DNA of 64,000 bases from positions 1,116,001-1,180,000 of the forward strand of contig JAJEJU010000024.1 in assembly GCA_021390615.1 (NCBI GenBank). Reading direction: 5' to 3'. Source of the DNA: Rhodanobacteraceae bacterium ZG21-1 (GTDB lineage: Bacteria > Pseudomonadota > Gammaproteobacteria > Xanthomonadales > Rhodanobacteraceae). Both the position numbers and the translations under genes were made by a program. Positions 41,022 to 48,366 of the stretch are shown piece after piece (position 1 is the stretch's first letter; every line of letters begins with the position of its first letter). The notes below the pieces were generated by a model, which saw only the letters and a program-made list of their open reading frames with translations, was not told the DNA's origin and searched no databases.

Positions 41022-41621
41022 ATGCGCATCAACCTGCCGACCTGGCTGACCCTGTTCCGCGTCGCGCTGCTGCCGGTGATGGTGGTGGTGTTCTACCTGC
41101 CGTTCCATGGGCACAACATCACTGCCGCGGTGGTCTTCATGCTGGCGGCGTTCACCGATTGGCTGGACGGCTATCTGGCCCGTCGACTCAATATGACCTC
41201 GGCGTTCGGCGCCTTCCTCGATCCGGTGGCCGACAAACTGATGGTGGCGGTGACGCTGTTCCTGCTGGTGGAGTCGCATCGCGGCGGCTGGCCGGGCATC
41301 GTGATGGCGGTGACCGCGGCGATCATCGTCGGCCGCGAGATCAGCATCTCGGCCCTGCGCGAATGGATGGCCGAAATCGGCATGCGCTCCACTGTGCGCG
41401 TGGCCTTTATCGGCAAGCTGAAAACCGCGATGCAAATGATTGCCCTGGTGGTGCTGATCGTGCAGCACGACGCCGAAGCGCTGCGGCTCTATCACGTGGG
41501 CGAGGGCCTGCTGGTGATCGCCGGCATCCTGACCATCTGGTCGGGCTTCTACTATTTGCGCGCGGCCTGGCCCTTGCTGCGCGGCGATATGCCCGTGCCG
41601 CCGCACCACGGCGAGACATGA
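41022..41621 (+). CDS. pgsA: CDP-diacylglycerol-glycerol-3-phosphate 3-phosphatidyltransferase
   Basis: 199 aa. Makes phosphatidylglycerol phosphate at the inner membrane. The CDP-alcohol phosphatidyltransferase signature D-G-X2-A-R-X8-G-X3-D-X3-D is read in DGYLARRLNMTSAFGAFLD (about residues 48-66), followed by PVADK. Five to six hydrophobic segments. GGAAGGAAAC lies just upstream of the ATG. Confidence 0.95.
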   Translation: MRINLPTWLTLFRVALLPVMVVVFYLPFHGHNITAAVVFMLAAFTDWLDGYLARRLNMTSAFGAFLDPVADKLMVAVTLFLLVESHRGGWPGIVMAVTAAIIVGREISISALREWMAEIGMRSTVRVAFIGKLKTAMQMIALVVLIVQHDAEALRLYHVGEGLLVIAGILTIWSGFYYLRAAWPLLRGDMPVPPHHGET

Positions 41622-41637
41622 GTGTGTCGCGCCAGGC

Positions 41638-41665
41638 TTGACGATTTCACGAGGCGTATTAGAAT
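41638..41665 (+). promoter_or_regulatory. Promoter of the first tRNA-Gly
   Basis: TTGACG (41638-41643), 16 bp, TAGAAT (41660-41665): 5 of 6 matches in each box. Followed by a GC-rich GCGCG discriminator, typical of stringently controlled stable RNA promoters, and the tRNA 15 bp later. Confidence 0.75.
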
Positions 41666-41679
41666 GCGCGCTCTCCGAT

Positions 41680-41755
<76 letters not shown>

Positions 41756-41765
41756 AAGTTTTCAT

Positions 41766-41790
41766 CGAAGCCCCGGTTTCCGGGGCTTCG
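41766..41790 (+). terminator. Hairpin after the first tRNA-Gly
   Basis: Perfect 11-bp stem CGAAGCCCCGG/CCGGGGCTTCG with a TTT loop, 10 bp past the tRNA. No strong T run; may be a terminator or a processing signal between the two tRNA genes. Confidence 0.55.
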
Positions 41791-41864
41791 ACGTTAAGGC
41801 CGACGGTTCATCGATCGGCATGTTCGAGAAGCATCGGCACATGCTTTTCGGGGCCTCAAGGCTG

Positions 41865-41892
41865 TTTACACTAGCCACAGGTCTGTTACACT
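41865..41892 (+). promoter_or_regulatory. Promoter of the second tRNA-Gly and tRNA-Cys
   Basis: TTTACA (41865-41870), 16 bp, TACACT (41887-41892), ending 13 bp before the tRNA. Confidence 0.65.
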
Positions 41893-41905
41893 TTCTAGCT
41901 CTGAT

Positions 41906-41981
<76 letters not shown>

Positions 41982-42055
41982 GATTTCATGGCCACGGTTC
42001 GCCGTAGCCGACCTTCGGGAGGCCAGGCCGCCCGAGCACGACTTGTAAGCGCGTG

Positions 42056-42129
42056 GCCGGGTGGCAGAGTGGTCATGCAGCGGCCTGCAAAGCCGTGTAC
42101 GCCGGTTCGATTCCGACCTCGGCCTCCAT
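42056..42129 (+). tRNA. tRNA-Cys (anticodon GCA)
   Basis: 74 nt with encoded CCA. Acceptor GGCCGGG pairs with CTCGGCC (one G-U), anticodon loop CCTGCAAAG with GCA, T arm GCCGGTTCGATTCCGAC. Its message is shared with the upstream tRNA-Gly, as no separate promoter is evident. Confidence 0.96.
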
Positions 42130-42155
42130 TGCGCTACAACCCGAAGCAATGACTA

Positions 42156-42182
42156 AGGCGACCTACGGGTCGCCTTTTTCAT
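42156..42182 (+). terminator. Rho-independent terminator of the tRNA cluster
   Basis: Stem AAGGCGACC/GGTCGCCTT (loop TACG) followed by TTTTT, 27 bp after tRNA-Cys. Confidence 0.85.
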
Positions 42183-42767
42183 GGCTGGTTTGCCGGGCAT
42201 GTGGCGGTGGATCGGCGAGGAGGGCTTCGCTGCTTTCACTTCGAGGTGGCCGACTCGTCTTAATCGATATGGTCGGTCTGCGGCTTGTTCGATCTTTGGA
42301 GCGGCATGAGACTTGGCGCGCTAAATCGGTACGCATTGCCATCCGACAGCTTTGCATGGCAGACGGGCGAAGCTTAGGCGTCGTTGACTGGCGACATCCG
42401 CGCATCCGCTGTGATTTGGAAAGCTAGTGGCCGGATCTTCTCAACTGTCGGTCAGATATTCGAAGATCCCATATATCCCCACGATAGCCATCGTGATAGG
42501 GATAAGGGCCAGAAAGGCCGATCTGACAGTCCATGGGCCGTTTCCTTCCTCGGGCTCAGGGAGGATCGGAATTTGCCCCCATTTATCTAGCTTGTAGCGC
42601 TTCATGAATCAGCCATTGCCTAGAGTAATTTCGAATATATTGCGGATACGGGCAGAAATACGGAACCTGACGCGCGCCAGGAATAAATTCGCGATGCGGA
42701 ATACCGGAGCGTCATGGTTCTGCTTGCGGATGAGTTGTTTTTCTTCGGGTTCGAGATCTGCGCTAGT
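42183..42767. other. Low-GC patch after the tRNA cluster
   Basis: From about 42430 the base composition drops well below that of the flanking genes, and no protein longer than the small one at 42441-42605 makes sense. The position immediately 3' of a tRNA gene suggests remains of an inserted element, although no integrase or attachment repeat is visible. The part 42183-42430 has host-like composition and nothing recognisable. Confidence 0.35.
42441..42605 (-). CDS. Small single-helix membrane protein, unknown
   Basis: 54 aa from ATG 42605 to TGA 42441. Polar, tryptophan-containing N-terminus (KRYKLDKWGQIPILPEPEEG), then one hydrophobic helix (about residues 31-49, AFLALIPITMAIVGIYGIF) and a short acidic end. 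Codon use is less GC-biased than the core genes. No Shine-Dalgarno is obvious. It is the only reading frame in the patch with a protein-like pattern. Confidence 0.42.
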   Translation of the reverse strand: MKRYKLDKWGQIPILPEPEEGNGPWTVRSAFLALIPITMAIVGIYGIFEYLTDS

Positions 42768-43160
42768 TCAGGACGTCGGCTGTTGATCGAAGTGACTTTG
42801 TGCTTCCGCAATGGCGAGCTTGTTTTCGTGCGCCCATTCCACCAGCGCCATCGTCGGTTTCAGCAAGGTGTGCCCCAGCTTGGTGAGTTCGTAATCGACC
42901 CGGGGCGGGATCGTCGGAAACAGCGTTCGCGTAATCAGCCCATCGCGTTCCAGGCCGCGCAAGGTCAGCGTCAGCATGCGCTGGGAAATGCCCTCGATCC
43001 CGCGCTTCAGTTCGTTGAAGCGGCGAGGGCCCGGGGCCAGGGTGGCGATGAGATAGAGGCTCCACTTGTCGCCCACGCGGTCGAGAATCTGGCGCGTGGC
43101 CTGGCAACACTCGGTGTGAGGCTTGCCTACCTCGGGCAAGGCGATGTGACTTGGTGACAT
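42768..43160 (-). CDS. HxlR family winged-helix transcriptional regulator
   Basis: 130 aa. Family pattern: a cysteine pair near the start (HTECCQATRQILDRVGDKWS), FNELKRGIEGISQRMLTLTL (recognition helix about residues 49-68), then LERDGLI and YELTKLGHTL. HxlR-type proteins such as QorR and YodB sense quinones or aldehydes, often through an N-terminal cysteine, and repress a divergent oxidoreductase gene. The divergent gene here is an azoreductase, exactly that arrangement. Confidence 0.92.
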   Translation of the reverse strand: MSPSHIALPEVGKPHTECCQATRQILDRVGDKWSLYLIATLAPGPRRFNELKRGIEGISQRMLTLTLRGLERDGLITRTLFPTIPPRVDYELTKLGHTLLKPTMALVEWAHENKLAIAEAQSHFDQQPTS

Positions 43161-43213
43161 GAATGTGCCTTCTTGTGGAGCCTTGGTAGGAACAATACGA
43201 TCCTTCGTATGTT

Positions 43214-43242
43214 TTAGTAATTCAGATTGAAAGAATTACTAA
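43214..43242. promoter_or_regulatory. Operator for the HxlR regulator
   Basis: Perfect inverted repeat with 10-bp arms TTAGTAATTC/GAATTACTAA and a 9-bp spacer, 29 bp before the azoreductase ATG and 54 bp before the regulator ATG. It sits where the two divergent promoters must overlap, in a locally AT-rich stretch. Confidence 0.75.
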
Positions 43243-43270
43243 GTTCTTATTCTATACCTAGGAGCCTCCC

Positions 43271-43891
43271 ATGAGCCATATCCTGCTGATCACCTCTAGC
43301 CCCCGCGGGTCCGACAGTCTGTCCAAGCGCTTTGCCAGTGACCTGGCTCAGCAGCTGAGCGAGCAGCACCCAGGCGCCACGCTGACGGTTCGGGATCTTT
43401 ACGCCCAACCGTTGCCGCACATCGACGAAGCCTATGTGGCCGGCCGCACCATGCCCGCCGAGGCGCGCTCGCCGGCGCAGGCGCAGGCTGTCGGCTTGGC
43501 CGAAGCGTTGGTCGCCGAGCTGCAGGCCGCCGACATCATCGTGATCGGCTCGGCGATGATCAATTTCGGGCCGCCTTCCCAGCTCAAGGCCTGGTTCGAC
43601 TACGTGACCTGGCCGGGCGTCACCTTCAGCTACGACGGCAAGGCGGTCCAGGGCCTGATTAAGGGCAAGAAGGTCTACCTGATCACCGCGTCTGGCGGAG
43701 TTTTCGCCGAAGGCCCGTACGCGCCGTACGATTATCAATCCGGCTACGTAAAGCACCTGCTTGGCTTTATCGGGCTGACCGACGTCGAGCATCTGCGCGT
43801 GGAAGGAGTGGCCCATGGACCTGACGCAGCGCAGGCGGCCATCGTGAACGCCGAGGCGGCCGTACAGACTTTATTGGCCTCGGCTGCCTGA
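43271..43891 (+). CDS. azoR: FMN-dependent NADH-azoreductase
   Basis: 206 aa, flavodoxin-like. [20 protein letters not shown] binds FMN phosphate; [33 protein letters not shown] and the LITASGGVF turn match AzoR. Reduces azo compounds and quinones with NADH through FMN; the likely physiological role is quinone detoxification. Divergent from and probably repressed by the HxlR protein. CTAGGAG is the ribosome binding site. Confidence 0.94.
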   Translation: MSHILLITSSPRGSDSLSKRFASDLAQQLSEQHPGATLTVRDLYAQPLPHIDEAYVAGRTMPAEARSPAQAQAVGLAEALVAELQAADIIVIGSAMINFGPPSQLKAWFDYVTWPGVTFSYDGKAVQGLIKGKKVYLITASGGVFAEGPYAPYDYQSGYVKHLLGFIGLTDVEHLRVEGVAHGPDAAQAAIVNAEAAVQTLLASAA

Positions 43892-43977
43892 GCTGAGACA
43901 GGATAGGCTCGTCTCTCCATATCTGTGGAGAAGCGAGCCGCTTGGGCATGTCGTACGTCCTCAAAATCGGGACGCGC

Positions 43978-44334
43978 CTAGTCCGGCAGGCTGACCACCG
44001 GTACGAAGCTGCCGAAGATCATGCGCTTGCCATCGAAAGGACAGTCAGCAGCGGCCTCCATGCGCGGGTCTTGCACGAATTTCGCCATGCCAGCATCGCG
44101 GGTGGCCTTGTCGGGCCATTCCACCCAGGAGAACACTACGGATTCGTCCTCCTTCGCCTGCACGGCGCGGCGGAAATCGGTGAGCTTGCCTTCGGGCACG
44201 ACATCGCCCCAGCACTCCACGACCCGGATGGCGCCGAACTCCACGAAAATGGCGTCGAAGGTACGCGCATGCGCGATGAATTGCTCGCGGTTGGCATTGG
44301 GTACGGCGATCACGAAACCATCGATATAGGACAC
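43978..44334 (-). CDS. DUF1428 family protein
   Basis: 118 aa from GTG 44334 (GAGGAA 6 bp upstream); an upstream in-frame ATG at 44379 would add 15 unconserved residues. VSYIDGFVIAVPNANREQFI, ECWGDDV-like ECWGDVVPEGKLTDF, FSWVEWPDKATRDAG and FDGKRMIFGSFVPVV are characteristic. Dimeric alpha/beta barrel-like family of unknown function. Last host gene before the prophage boundary. Confidence 0.88.
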   Translation of the reverse strand: MSYIDGFVIAVPNANREQFIAHARTFDAIFVEFGAIRVVECWGDVVPEGKLTDFRRAVQAKEDESVVFSWVEWPDKATRDAGMAKFVQDPRMEAAADCPFDGKRMIFGSFVPVVSLPD

Positions 44335-44504
44335 GACTGTTCCTCGGCGGGCAGGGGCGGTCGACAGGGCCGCCTTCATGTGTGCGACGAATCAGCGCGC
44401 GCGGGATCGACACGGAACTGCTCTTCGACCCATCGCCGCCGGAAAGTGGCCAACGGTTTAAGAGTGGATCGGGTTCAGGCCTTGAATACACCGAACGTCA
44501 GGAA

Positions 44505-44540
44505 CAAAAAAGCCCGGCGATCTCTCGCCGGGCTTTTTCT
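44505..44540 (-). terminator. Bidirectional terminator next to the attachment site
   Basis: 12-bp stem AAAGCCCGGCGA/TCGCCGGGCTTT with a TCTC loop and A/T runs on both sides. On the minus strand it lies directly after the truncated RNA-gene 3' end, so it is probably that gene's original terminator. Confidence 0.85.
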
Positions 44541-44545
44541 TCTGA

Positions 44546-44577
44546 TGGTGGAGGTGGCGGGAGTCGAACCCGCGCGC
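44546..44577 (-). other. Prophage attachment site: 3' fragment of a tmRNA-like (ssrA) or tRNA gene
   Basis: Read on the minus strand, this is a T arm (GCGGG stem, TTCGACT loop, CCCGC) followed by CACCTCC and ACCA, that is, the last 30 or so bases of a tRNA-like domain with CCA, directly followed by a terminator. No matching 5' part exists in the next 300 bp, which hold the integrase end. The sequence style (GACTCCCGCC..CTCCACCA) is that of tmRNA; a tRNA cannot be excluded. It is best read as the copy left behind by integration into the 3' end of ssrA, with the intact gene at the far prophage end outside the window. Confidence 0.65.
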
Positions 44578-44627
44578 TTTGAGCTGTGCCAAGGCCTGGC
44601 GCGGTCGTGATGACCAAACATTGACCG

Positions 44628-44855
44628 TCAGTTCTCGAAGGAGACGTGGCCTTGCCCGGCGGCTGCGATATCACGTAGCTCCAAGGTTGTCCTGACCGCG
44701 ATGCCGGTGAAGATCAATCTGGCGTTGCCGGCGACGGCGGACGCGGCGATTTCACGGAGGTCTTGGGCTGATCGTATGCCGACGTTTAGGCGAAAGCCGC
44801 CGCCGGCCGCGGCGATCGAGCAAAGGTCGTCTGTCGAGCGGATTTCGAGGGTCAT
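44628..44855 (-). CDS. Small three-repeat protein coupled to the integrase
   Basis: 75 aa, starting 1 bp after the integrase stop (TGA-T-ATG) with AAGGGGA as ribosome binding site. The chain is three similar units of about 24 residues: RSTDDLCSIAAAGGGFRLNV, RSAQDLREIAASAVAGNARL and RTTLELRDIAAAGQGHVSFE. Each has a short L-x-x-I-A-A helix ending in glycines and then a beta strand, suggesting a small solenoid or beta-helix. I do not know a function; small repeat proteins of this pattern exist in enterobacterial phages and genomes. Confidence 0.7.
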   Translation of the reverse strand: MTLEIRSTDDLCSIAAAGGGFRLNVGIRSAQDLREIAASAVAGNARLIFTGIAVRTTLELRDIAAAGQGHVSFEN

Positions 44856-44856
44856 A

Positions 44857-46026
44857 TCATCCGTTCCCCTTGTTGGCGTTCTCCGGGGTAGTTTGCCAGA
44901 TCGAGGCGACCTTCTGCCCGGCATCGGGTGCGACGGAGGGAATCCAGCGGCCATAGGTGCGCACGATCATGGTCCAGTCCTTGTGCCCCATCATGGAAGC
45001 CACCCAGACCGGGTTCTCGCCAGCGCTGAGCAGCGTCGAGGCGAAGGTGTGGCGCATCTGGTAGGGGTAGCGGTAGCGGACTCCGGCGCGCTTTAGGGCG
45101 GGCTGCCAAGCGGTTTTTCGAATCGGGGCATCATCGAGCCAGGGTTCGTTGTTGCGCGGGTTGTGGAAGACTTCCTGCCCGGCAGCCTGGGTGTGCTGAC
45201 GCTGGGCCTTGAGCGCCTGGAGCGCTGGCGCCAGGAGCGTCATGGTTCGCCGGCCGGCCTTGGTCTTCGGCACCTTCACCTTTCGGCGGACCTTGGCCCG
45301 CCGGACGCTGATCGTTCCGTTGATCAGATCGACGTCCTCCCAGCGCAGTGCAATCAGTTCACTGGTGCGCAGCCCCGTCCAGAACCCGAACTCGAAGAGG
45401 TTCCGGATCTGCCCTTCGCTGGCCTCCAGGATGGCTTTGACCTCGGCCGGCGTGAAGGGGTCGACGTCGTCGGTCTCCTTGGGCGGCTCGATCTTGCGCG
45501 GTGTCCACCCGATGAACGGGTTGGAGGTGATCTGCTCGTCCTCCATGGCCAGCGCGAAGAGGCCGCGCAGCGGGAGCAGGACATTTCGGATGCGCTTCAG
45601 GCCGCAAGTTTGCGCCGACACCCATTCCTTCAGGTCGCCGCGCGTCAGCTCGGTCAGGCGCTTGGTGCCGAAGGCCGGCGTCCAGACGTTCTGGATAGCC
45701 TGGTCATAGTCCTCGTAGGTCGAGTGCTCAATCTGGCCCTTCATGCCGCGGAGCCACGCCTCCAAGGCCGGCCCGATCGTGATGGCTGCACCGGGCAGGC
45801 GGCTTAGCGCGGCTGCCTTAGGGCTATCCGGGAAGTATTTGGCGTACTCGAACGTCCCGCGCGCGATCTCGGCCAGGATCTGGGCGCGCAAGTTGGCCGC
45901 GAACTTGATGTTGGCCGCAGTCGGGGCGAGCTTCAGGCGCTCGCGGCATCGGACGCCGCGGTAGTAGAAATCGACCGCTATGCTGCTGCTCGTCGCAGAG
46001 CGGACACCTGTTTGCCTTGCACCCAT
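44857..46026 (-). CDS. int: Tyrosine recombinase, phage integrase
   Basis: 389 aa. N-terminal arm-type DNA-binding domain (residues 1-60: SIAVDFYYRGVRCRERLKL), SAM-like core-binding domain (about 80-180) and C-terminal catalytic domain with R220 (TGLRTSELIAL), the KTKAG lysine (about 256), R325 in YQMRHTFAS, H348 (GHKD) and the nucleophile Y358 (RTYGRW). The first histidine of the usual H-x-x-R is tyrosine here (Y322), as in some phage integrases. It reads toward the attachment site. Its start overlaps xis. Confidence 0.95.
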   Translation of the reverse strand: MGARQTGVRSATSSSIAVDFYYRGVRCRERLKLAPTAANIKFAANLRAQILAEIARGTFEYAKYFPDSPKAAALSRLPGAAITIGPALEAWLRGMKGQIEHSTYEDYDQAIQNVWTPAFGTKRLTELTRGDLKEWVSAQTCGLKRIRNVLLPLRGLFALAMEDEQITSNPFIGWTPRKIEPPKETDDVDPFTPAEVKAILEASEGQIRNLFEFGFWTGLRTSELIALRWEDVDLINGTISVRRAKVRRKVKVPKTKAGRRTMTLLAPALQALKAQRQHTQAAGQEVFHNPRNNEPWLDDAPIRKTAWQPALKRAGVRYRYPYQMRHTFASTLLSAGENPVWVASMMGHKDWTMIVRTYGRWIPSVAPDAGQKVASIWQTTPENANKGNG

Positions 46027-46184
46027 GTCTCAAATCCCTCGATGTCAATCAGCACCCGTCCATCGGGCGCTTTCGTCCAGACGATGTCCTGAAGCCAGAC
46101 GCCGTTCTTGATCTTGGCGCGTATGGCGTCCTCGGTGTAGCCCGATTCTTCAGAGAATTTGCTGATGGTCAGATAGCGCAACAT
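45978..46184 (-). CDS. xis: Excisionase-like DNA-binding protein
   Basis: 68 aa. RYLTISKFSEESGYTEDAIR is a winged-helix/MerR-like start, then KIKNGVWLQDIVWTKAPDGR and VLIDIEGFETWVQG, the arrangement of phage Xis/AlpA-like excisionases. Overlaps the start of int by 49 bp. An earlier in-frame start exists (46253), but the conserved part begins at MLRY. Confidence 0.8.
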   Translation of the reverse strand: MLRYLTISKFSEESGYTEDAIRAKIKNGVWLQDIVWTKAPDGRVLIDIEGFETWVQGKQVSALRRAAA

Positions 46185-46194
46185 GGGCTGATGG

Positions 46195-46401
46195 TTATCC
46201 CGCCAGGCCCTGCGCATCAGAATATCGATGAGCACGGCTAGCCTCGCGCACACCAGGCCTGGGGGCGATCACTAGACCCAGCACGACAGCTCCCGAGCGG
46301 TCAGAGAATGAGGCTCCAAGGAGCCAATCATGGCCGCGCACTGATCCGGCGAGCCCATATTGGCGCCAGTCTCGGCGAAGCTCCCCGAAGAGGATTTTCA
46401 T
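46195..46401 (-). CDS. Small phage protein, unknown
   Basis: 68 aa; ATG overlaps the stop of the preceding gene (ATGA). N-terminus MKILFGELRRDWRQYGLAG looks like a folded protein; the C-terminal third is Arg/Ala-rich and less convincing. No family recognised. Ends 11 bp before xis. Confidence 0.5.
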   Translation of the reverse strand: MKILFGELRRDWRQYGLAGSVRGHDWLLGASFSDRSGAVVLGLVIAPRPGVREASRAHRYSDAQGLAG

Positions 46402-46730
46402 GCTTCGGCTCCCCGGGTGCCGCTTGGGTAAGAGGCGGCGGCGCCATTGATTGCGTCATTGAGTAGCGAGAAAGCCTCTTCGAATTGCGCGATACGCTCC
46501 GGCATAATGATGGCGCCGCCGTCCACTCGCTCCCAGTGGAGCGGATATAGCGCGTTCACCTTCTTAGCTGCAGCTAGTAGCGCCGCGCACGACTTGTCGC
46601 GAGCTTCGTCCACCGCCAAGTGCTGGCCAATTGTGGCGGCTAGCTGCAAGGCCTCGACGCGCCCCGGGAAATCCGCCTTCATCGACATTCCATGCAACCA
46701 TTTGCGTCCCTTGGCCAGGGCCTCACTCAT
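46398..46730 (-). CDS. Phage early-left protein, unknown
   Basis: 110 aa, mostly helical (RVEALQLAATIGQHLAVDEA, IAQFEEAFSLLNDAINGA), starting MSEALAKGRKWLHGMSM. Overlaps its neighbours by 8 and 4 bp. Function unknown. Confidence 0.62.
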   Translation of the reverse strand: MSEALAKGRKWLHGMSMKADFPGRVEALQLAATIGQHLAVDEARDKSCAALLAAAKKVNALYPLHWERVDGGAIIMPERIAQFEEAFSLLNDAINGAAASYPSGTRGAEA

Positions 46731-46929
46731 GAGACGCTCCTGGCTTCACTTCACTTCTGACTTCAACGATTTGCTCAGCGCTGGTTACGCCATTGTCGGT
46801 GACGAATGTCCATTCGTGCGGTCTGAACCGTTCCTTTCGGATATAAAGCACCACGCCGATAAAGAGCCTCCCGCTCGAAATGAATCGAATCCAATCGCCC
46901 ACCTCGATGGTCGTTGTTATTTCAGCCAA
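46723..46929 (-). CDS. Phage early-left protein, unknown
   Basis: 68 aa with a TTG start but a strong AAGGAGAAGG ribosome binding site. Beta-rich, SH3-like pattern (VGDWIRFISSGRLFIGVVLY, WTFVTDNG). Overlaps the upstream gene by 13 bp. Function unknown. Confidence 0.6.
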   Translation of the reverse strand: MAEITTTIEVGDWIRFISSGRLFIGVVLYIRKERFRPHEWTFVTDNGVTSAEQIVEVRSEVKPGASHE

Positions 46930-47207
46930 GACGCCTTCTCCTTAAACTCGACTTCGAATATGAATGCCGGCGACTCTAATGCGCCTAATGCGATTAGCAG
47001 CGTCTGCCAGAAGTTGGTCTTGCGGTGGTATACAAGCCAGCGTCCTACGCGCTTATGAAATGACACTTCTCCACACTGTTCGCATACCTCGGAGTGATCA
47101 TTATCATCCGTGTGACTTCTGCATTTAAAACATGTGTAGATACACCTCCAGCCAGAGGTATGCTTGAGGACATAATCAATTCCACCAACCAATTTTGACT
47201 CCGCCAC
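46917..47207 (-). CDS. Zinc-ribbon phage protein, unknown
   Basis: 96 aa, GTG start with AGAGAGG upstream. Two CxxC pairs (CFKC at about residue 26 and CEQC at about 42) form a probable zinc ribbon; a hydrophobic stretch (TLLIALGALESPAFIF) follows. Low-GC segment compared with the rest of the operon. Function unknown. Confidence 0.62.
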   Translation of the reverse strand: MAESKLVGGIDYVLKHTSGWRCIYTCFKCRSHTDDNDHSEVCEQCGEVSFHKRVGRWLVYHRKTNFWQTLLIALGALESPAFIFEVEFKEKASWLK

Positions 47208-47233
47208 GGCTACCTCTCTTGAATTTGAGCTGG

Positions 47234-47434
47234 CTAATGGACTGGCGCCGCTGCAATTCGCATATTCCAGGCGACCAGTGAATCAACGTCATTGGTACAC
47301 CACCGGGTTCGCGCTCCGCAGACGTTGCATTCAAAGGCAAATCTGACGATCAGGTCGCTGGAATCTCGGGGATAGAACGACACCAGATCGATACGGTCAT
47401 GGCCGCAGAACGGGCAGGGCAATAGATCATTCAC
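47234..47434 (-). CDS. Lar family restriction alleviation protein
   Basis: 66 aa. Family pattern LLPCPFCGHDRI, CNVCGARTRW, then DSLVAWNMR near the end: two CxxC pairs and the final aromatic W-N-x-R. Lar (RalR) of Rac prophage modulates type I restriction so that unmodified DNA survives. GTG start with AAGGAG 8 bp upstream. Its place early in the leftward operon fits expression soon after DNA entry. Confidence 0.8.
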   Translation of the reverse strand: MNDLLPCPFCGHDRIDLVSFYPRDSSDLIVRFAFECNVCGARTRWCTNDVDSLVAWNMRIAAAPVH

Positions 47435-47774
47435 TGATCAGCTCCTTGCCGTGCTCGGCGATAAAATTTTCCAGCTCGTCGGTGCAATGCGCGATGCCCT
47501 CTGATACGCCTAAGCAGTATTCCCCGGAGTAGATATCTTCTTCTGCTTCAGCAACGCGCCACTTTTTGGCGAGTTGTTTTAACTCCGCCATCGGGACGCT
47601 TTGCTGCATACGCGCAGCCTCCCAGGCCATGTGCAGGAGCTTCGAATCTTCTGCCAGGAAGGAGCCGTCCTTTGCCCTTCCCCATGCGCGCTTCACATGC
47701 GGCTGCGCGCGCTCCCAATATTCACGGCACGCGGTCTGGCTCGCGGTCTCCGGCGCGGCATCCTTGTGCGTCAT
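47427..47774 (-). CDS. Phage protein, unknown
   Basis: 115 aa, acidic, from ATG 47774. Tryptophan-rich helices (CREYWERAQPHVKRAWGRA, LLHMAWEAARMQQS, LAKKWRVAEAEEDIYSG). Overlaps both neighbours by 4-8 bp. The EYWERAQPHVKRAW-type segment recurs in small phage proteins of unknown role. Confidence 0.62.
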   Translation of the reverse strand: MTHKDAAPETASQTACREYWERAQPHVKRAWGRAKDGSFLAEDSKLLHMAWEAARMQQSVPMAELKQLAKKWRVAEAEEDIYSGEYCLGVSEGIAHCTDELENFIAEHGKELISE

Positions 47775-48178
47775 GGGTTCAGCTCCTTGACCTTGGCAAG
47801 GCAGGCGTTCCAGCCTTCGAGGTAGCCTGTCCGTTGAGCCATCCACTCCGCACTGATCGGAGCGCACAATTCCGGCTTTGCTGGCCCCGGAAGGGCGATG
47901 GTGCGCACAGGCCCCTGTTCACGGGCAAAGCCGCTGATGCCCGACAAGATTGCGTCCTGCGCTGCAGTCCGCTCCTTCGCATAGGCCTTGCTGTCCACGT
48001 CGAGGTGCAGGTCATCGCGATGCGCCCACCTGGCGCTTGCATGCCAACCATGCGCAAAGGCGGCGGCGAAAAGCGCGTCAAGTTCATCGCGCGTGACCAT
48101 TGCGCGCTCCACTGGCGTGCTATTGCCGCTCGCGAATTTCTCGCCGATGGACTTCACCAGTCGATCCAAGTTGCTCAT
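47771..48178 (-). CDS. Phage protein, unknown
   Basis: 135 aa. MSNLDRLVKSIGEKFASGN, a DELDALFAAAFAHGWHASAR helix, and a C-terminal MAQRTGYLEGWNACLAKVKE helix. Start overlaps the preceding stop (ATGA). Function unknown. Confidence 0.62.
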   Translation of the reverse strand: MSNLDRLVKSIGEKFASGNSTPVERAMVTRDELDALFAAAFAHGWHASARWAHRDDLHLDVDSKAYAKERTAAQDAILSGISGFAREQGPVRTIALPGPAKPELCAPISAEWMAQRTGYLEGWNACLAKVKELNP

Positions 48179-48366
48179 GTCTTTTCCTTGGAATATCGGT
48201 TTTCGATGCAATCGGGGCAGACGTAGGCGAAGGGTCGATGCTTGGCGAGCTGCCAACCGCTGGCATGGATGTCGCTGTACCGGCCGATGGCGAGACACCC
48301 GAGGCAGGTGATCGTGTATGGGGCGCGAGTCGGCGCGATGCTTGACGGCGCATCGAAGTCAGCCAT
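48175..48366 (-). CDS. Small zinc-finger-like phage protein
   Basis: 63 aa. Two cysteine pairs CLGC (about residue 21) and CPDC (about 50) suggest a zinc site. 8-bp and 4-bp overlaps with its neighbours. Function unknown. Confidence 0.6.
   Translation of the reverse strand: MADFDAPSSIAPTRAPYTITCLGCLAIGRYSDIHASGWQLAKHRPFAYVCPDCIENRYSKEKT

Noticed and set aside
39825-41609. 594-codon minus-strand frame opposite uvrC and pgsA
   Set aside because: Spans two well-supported genes on the other strand and has no recognisable domain.
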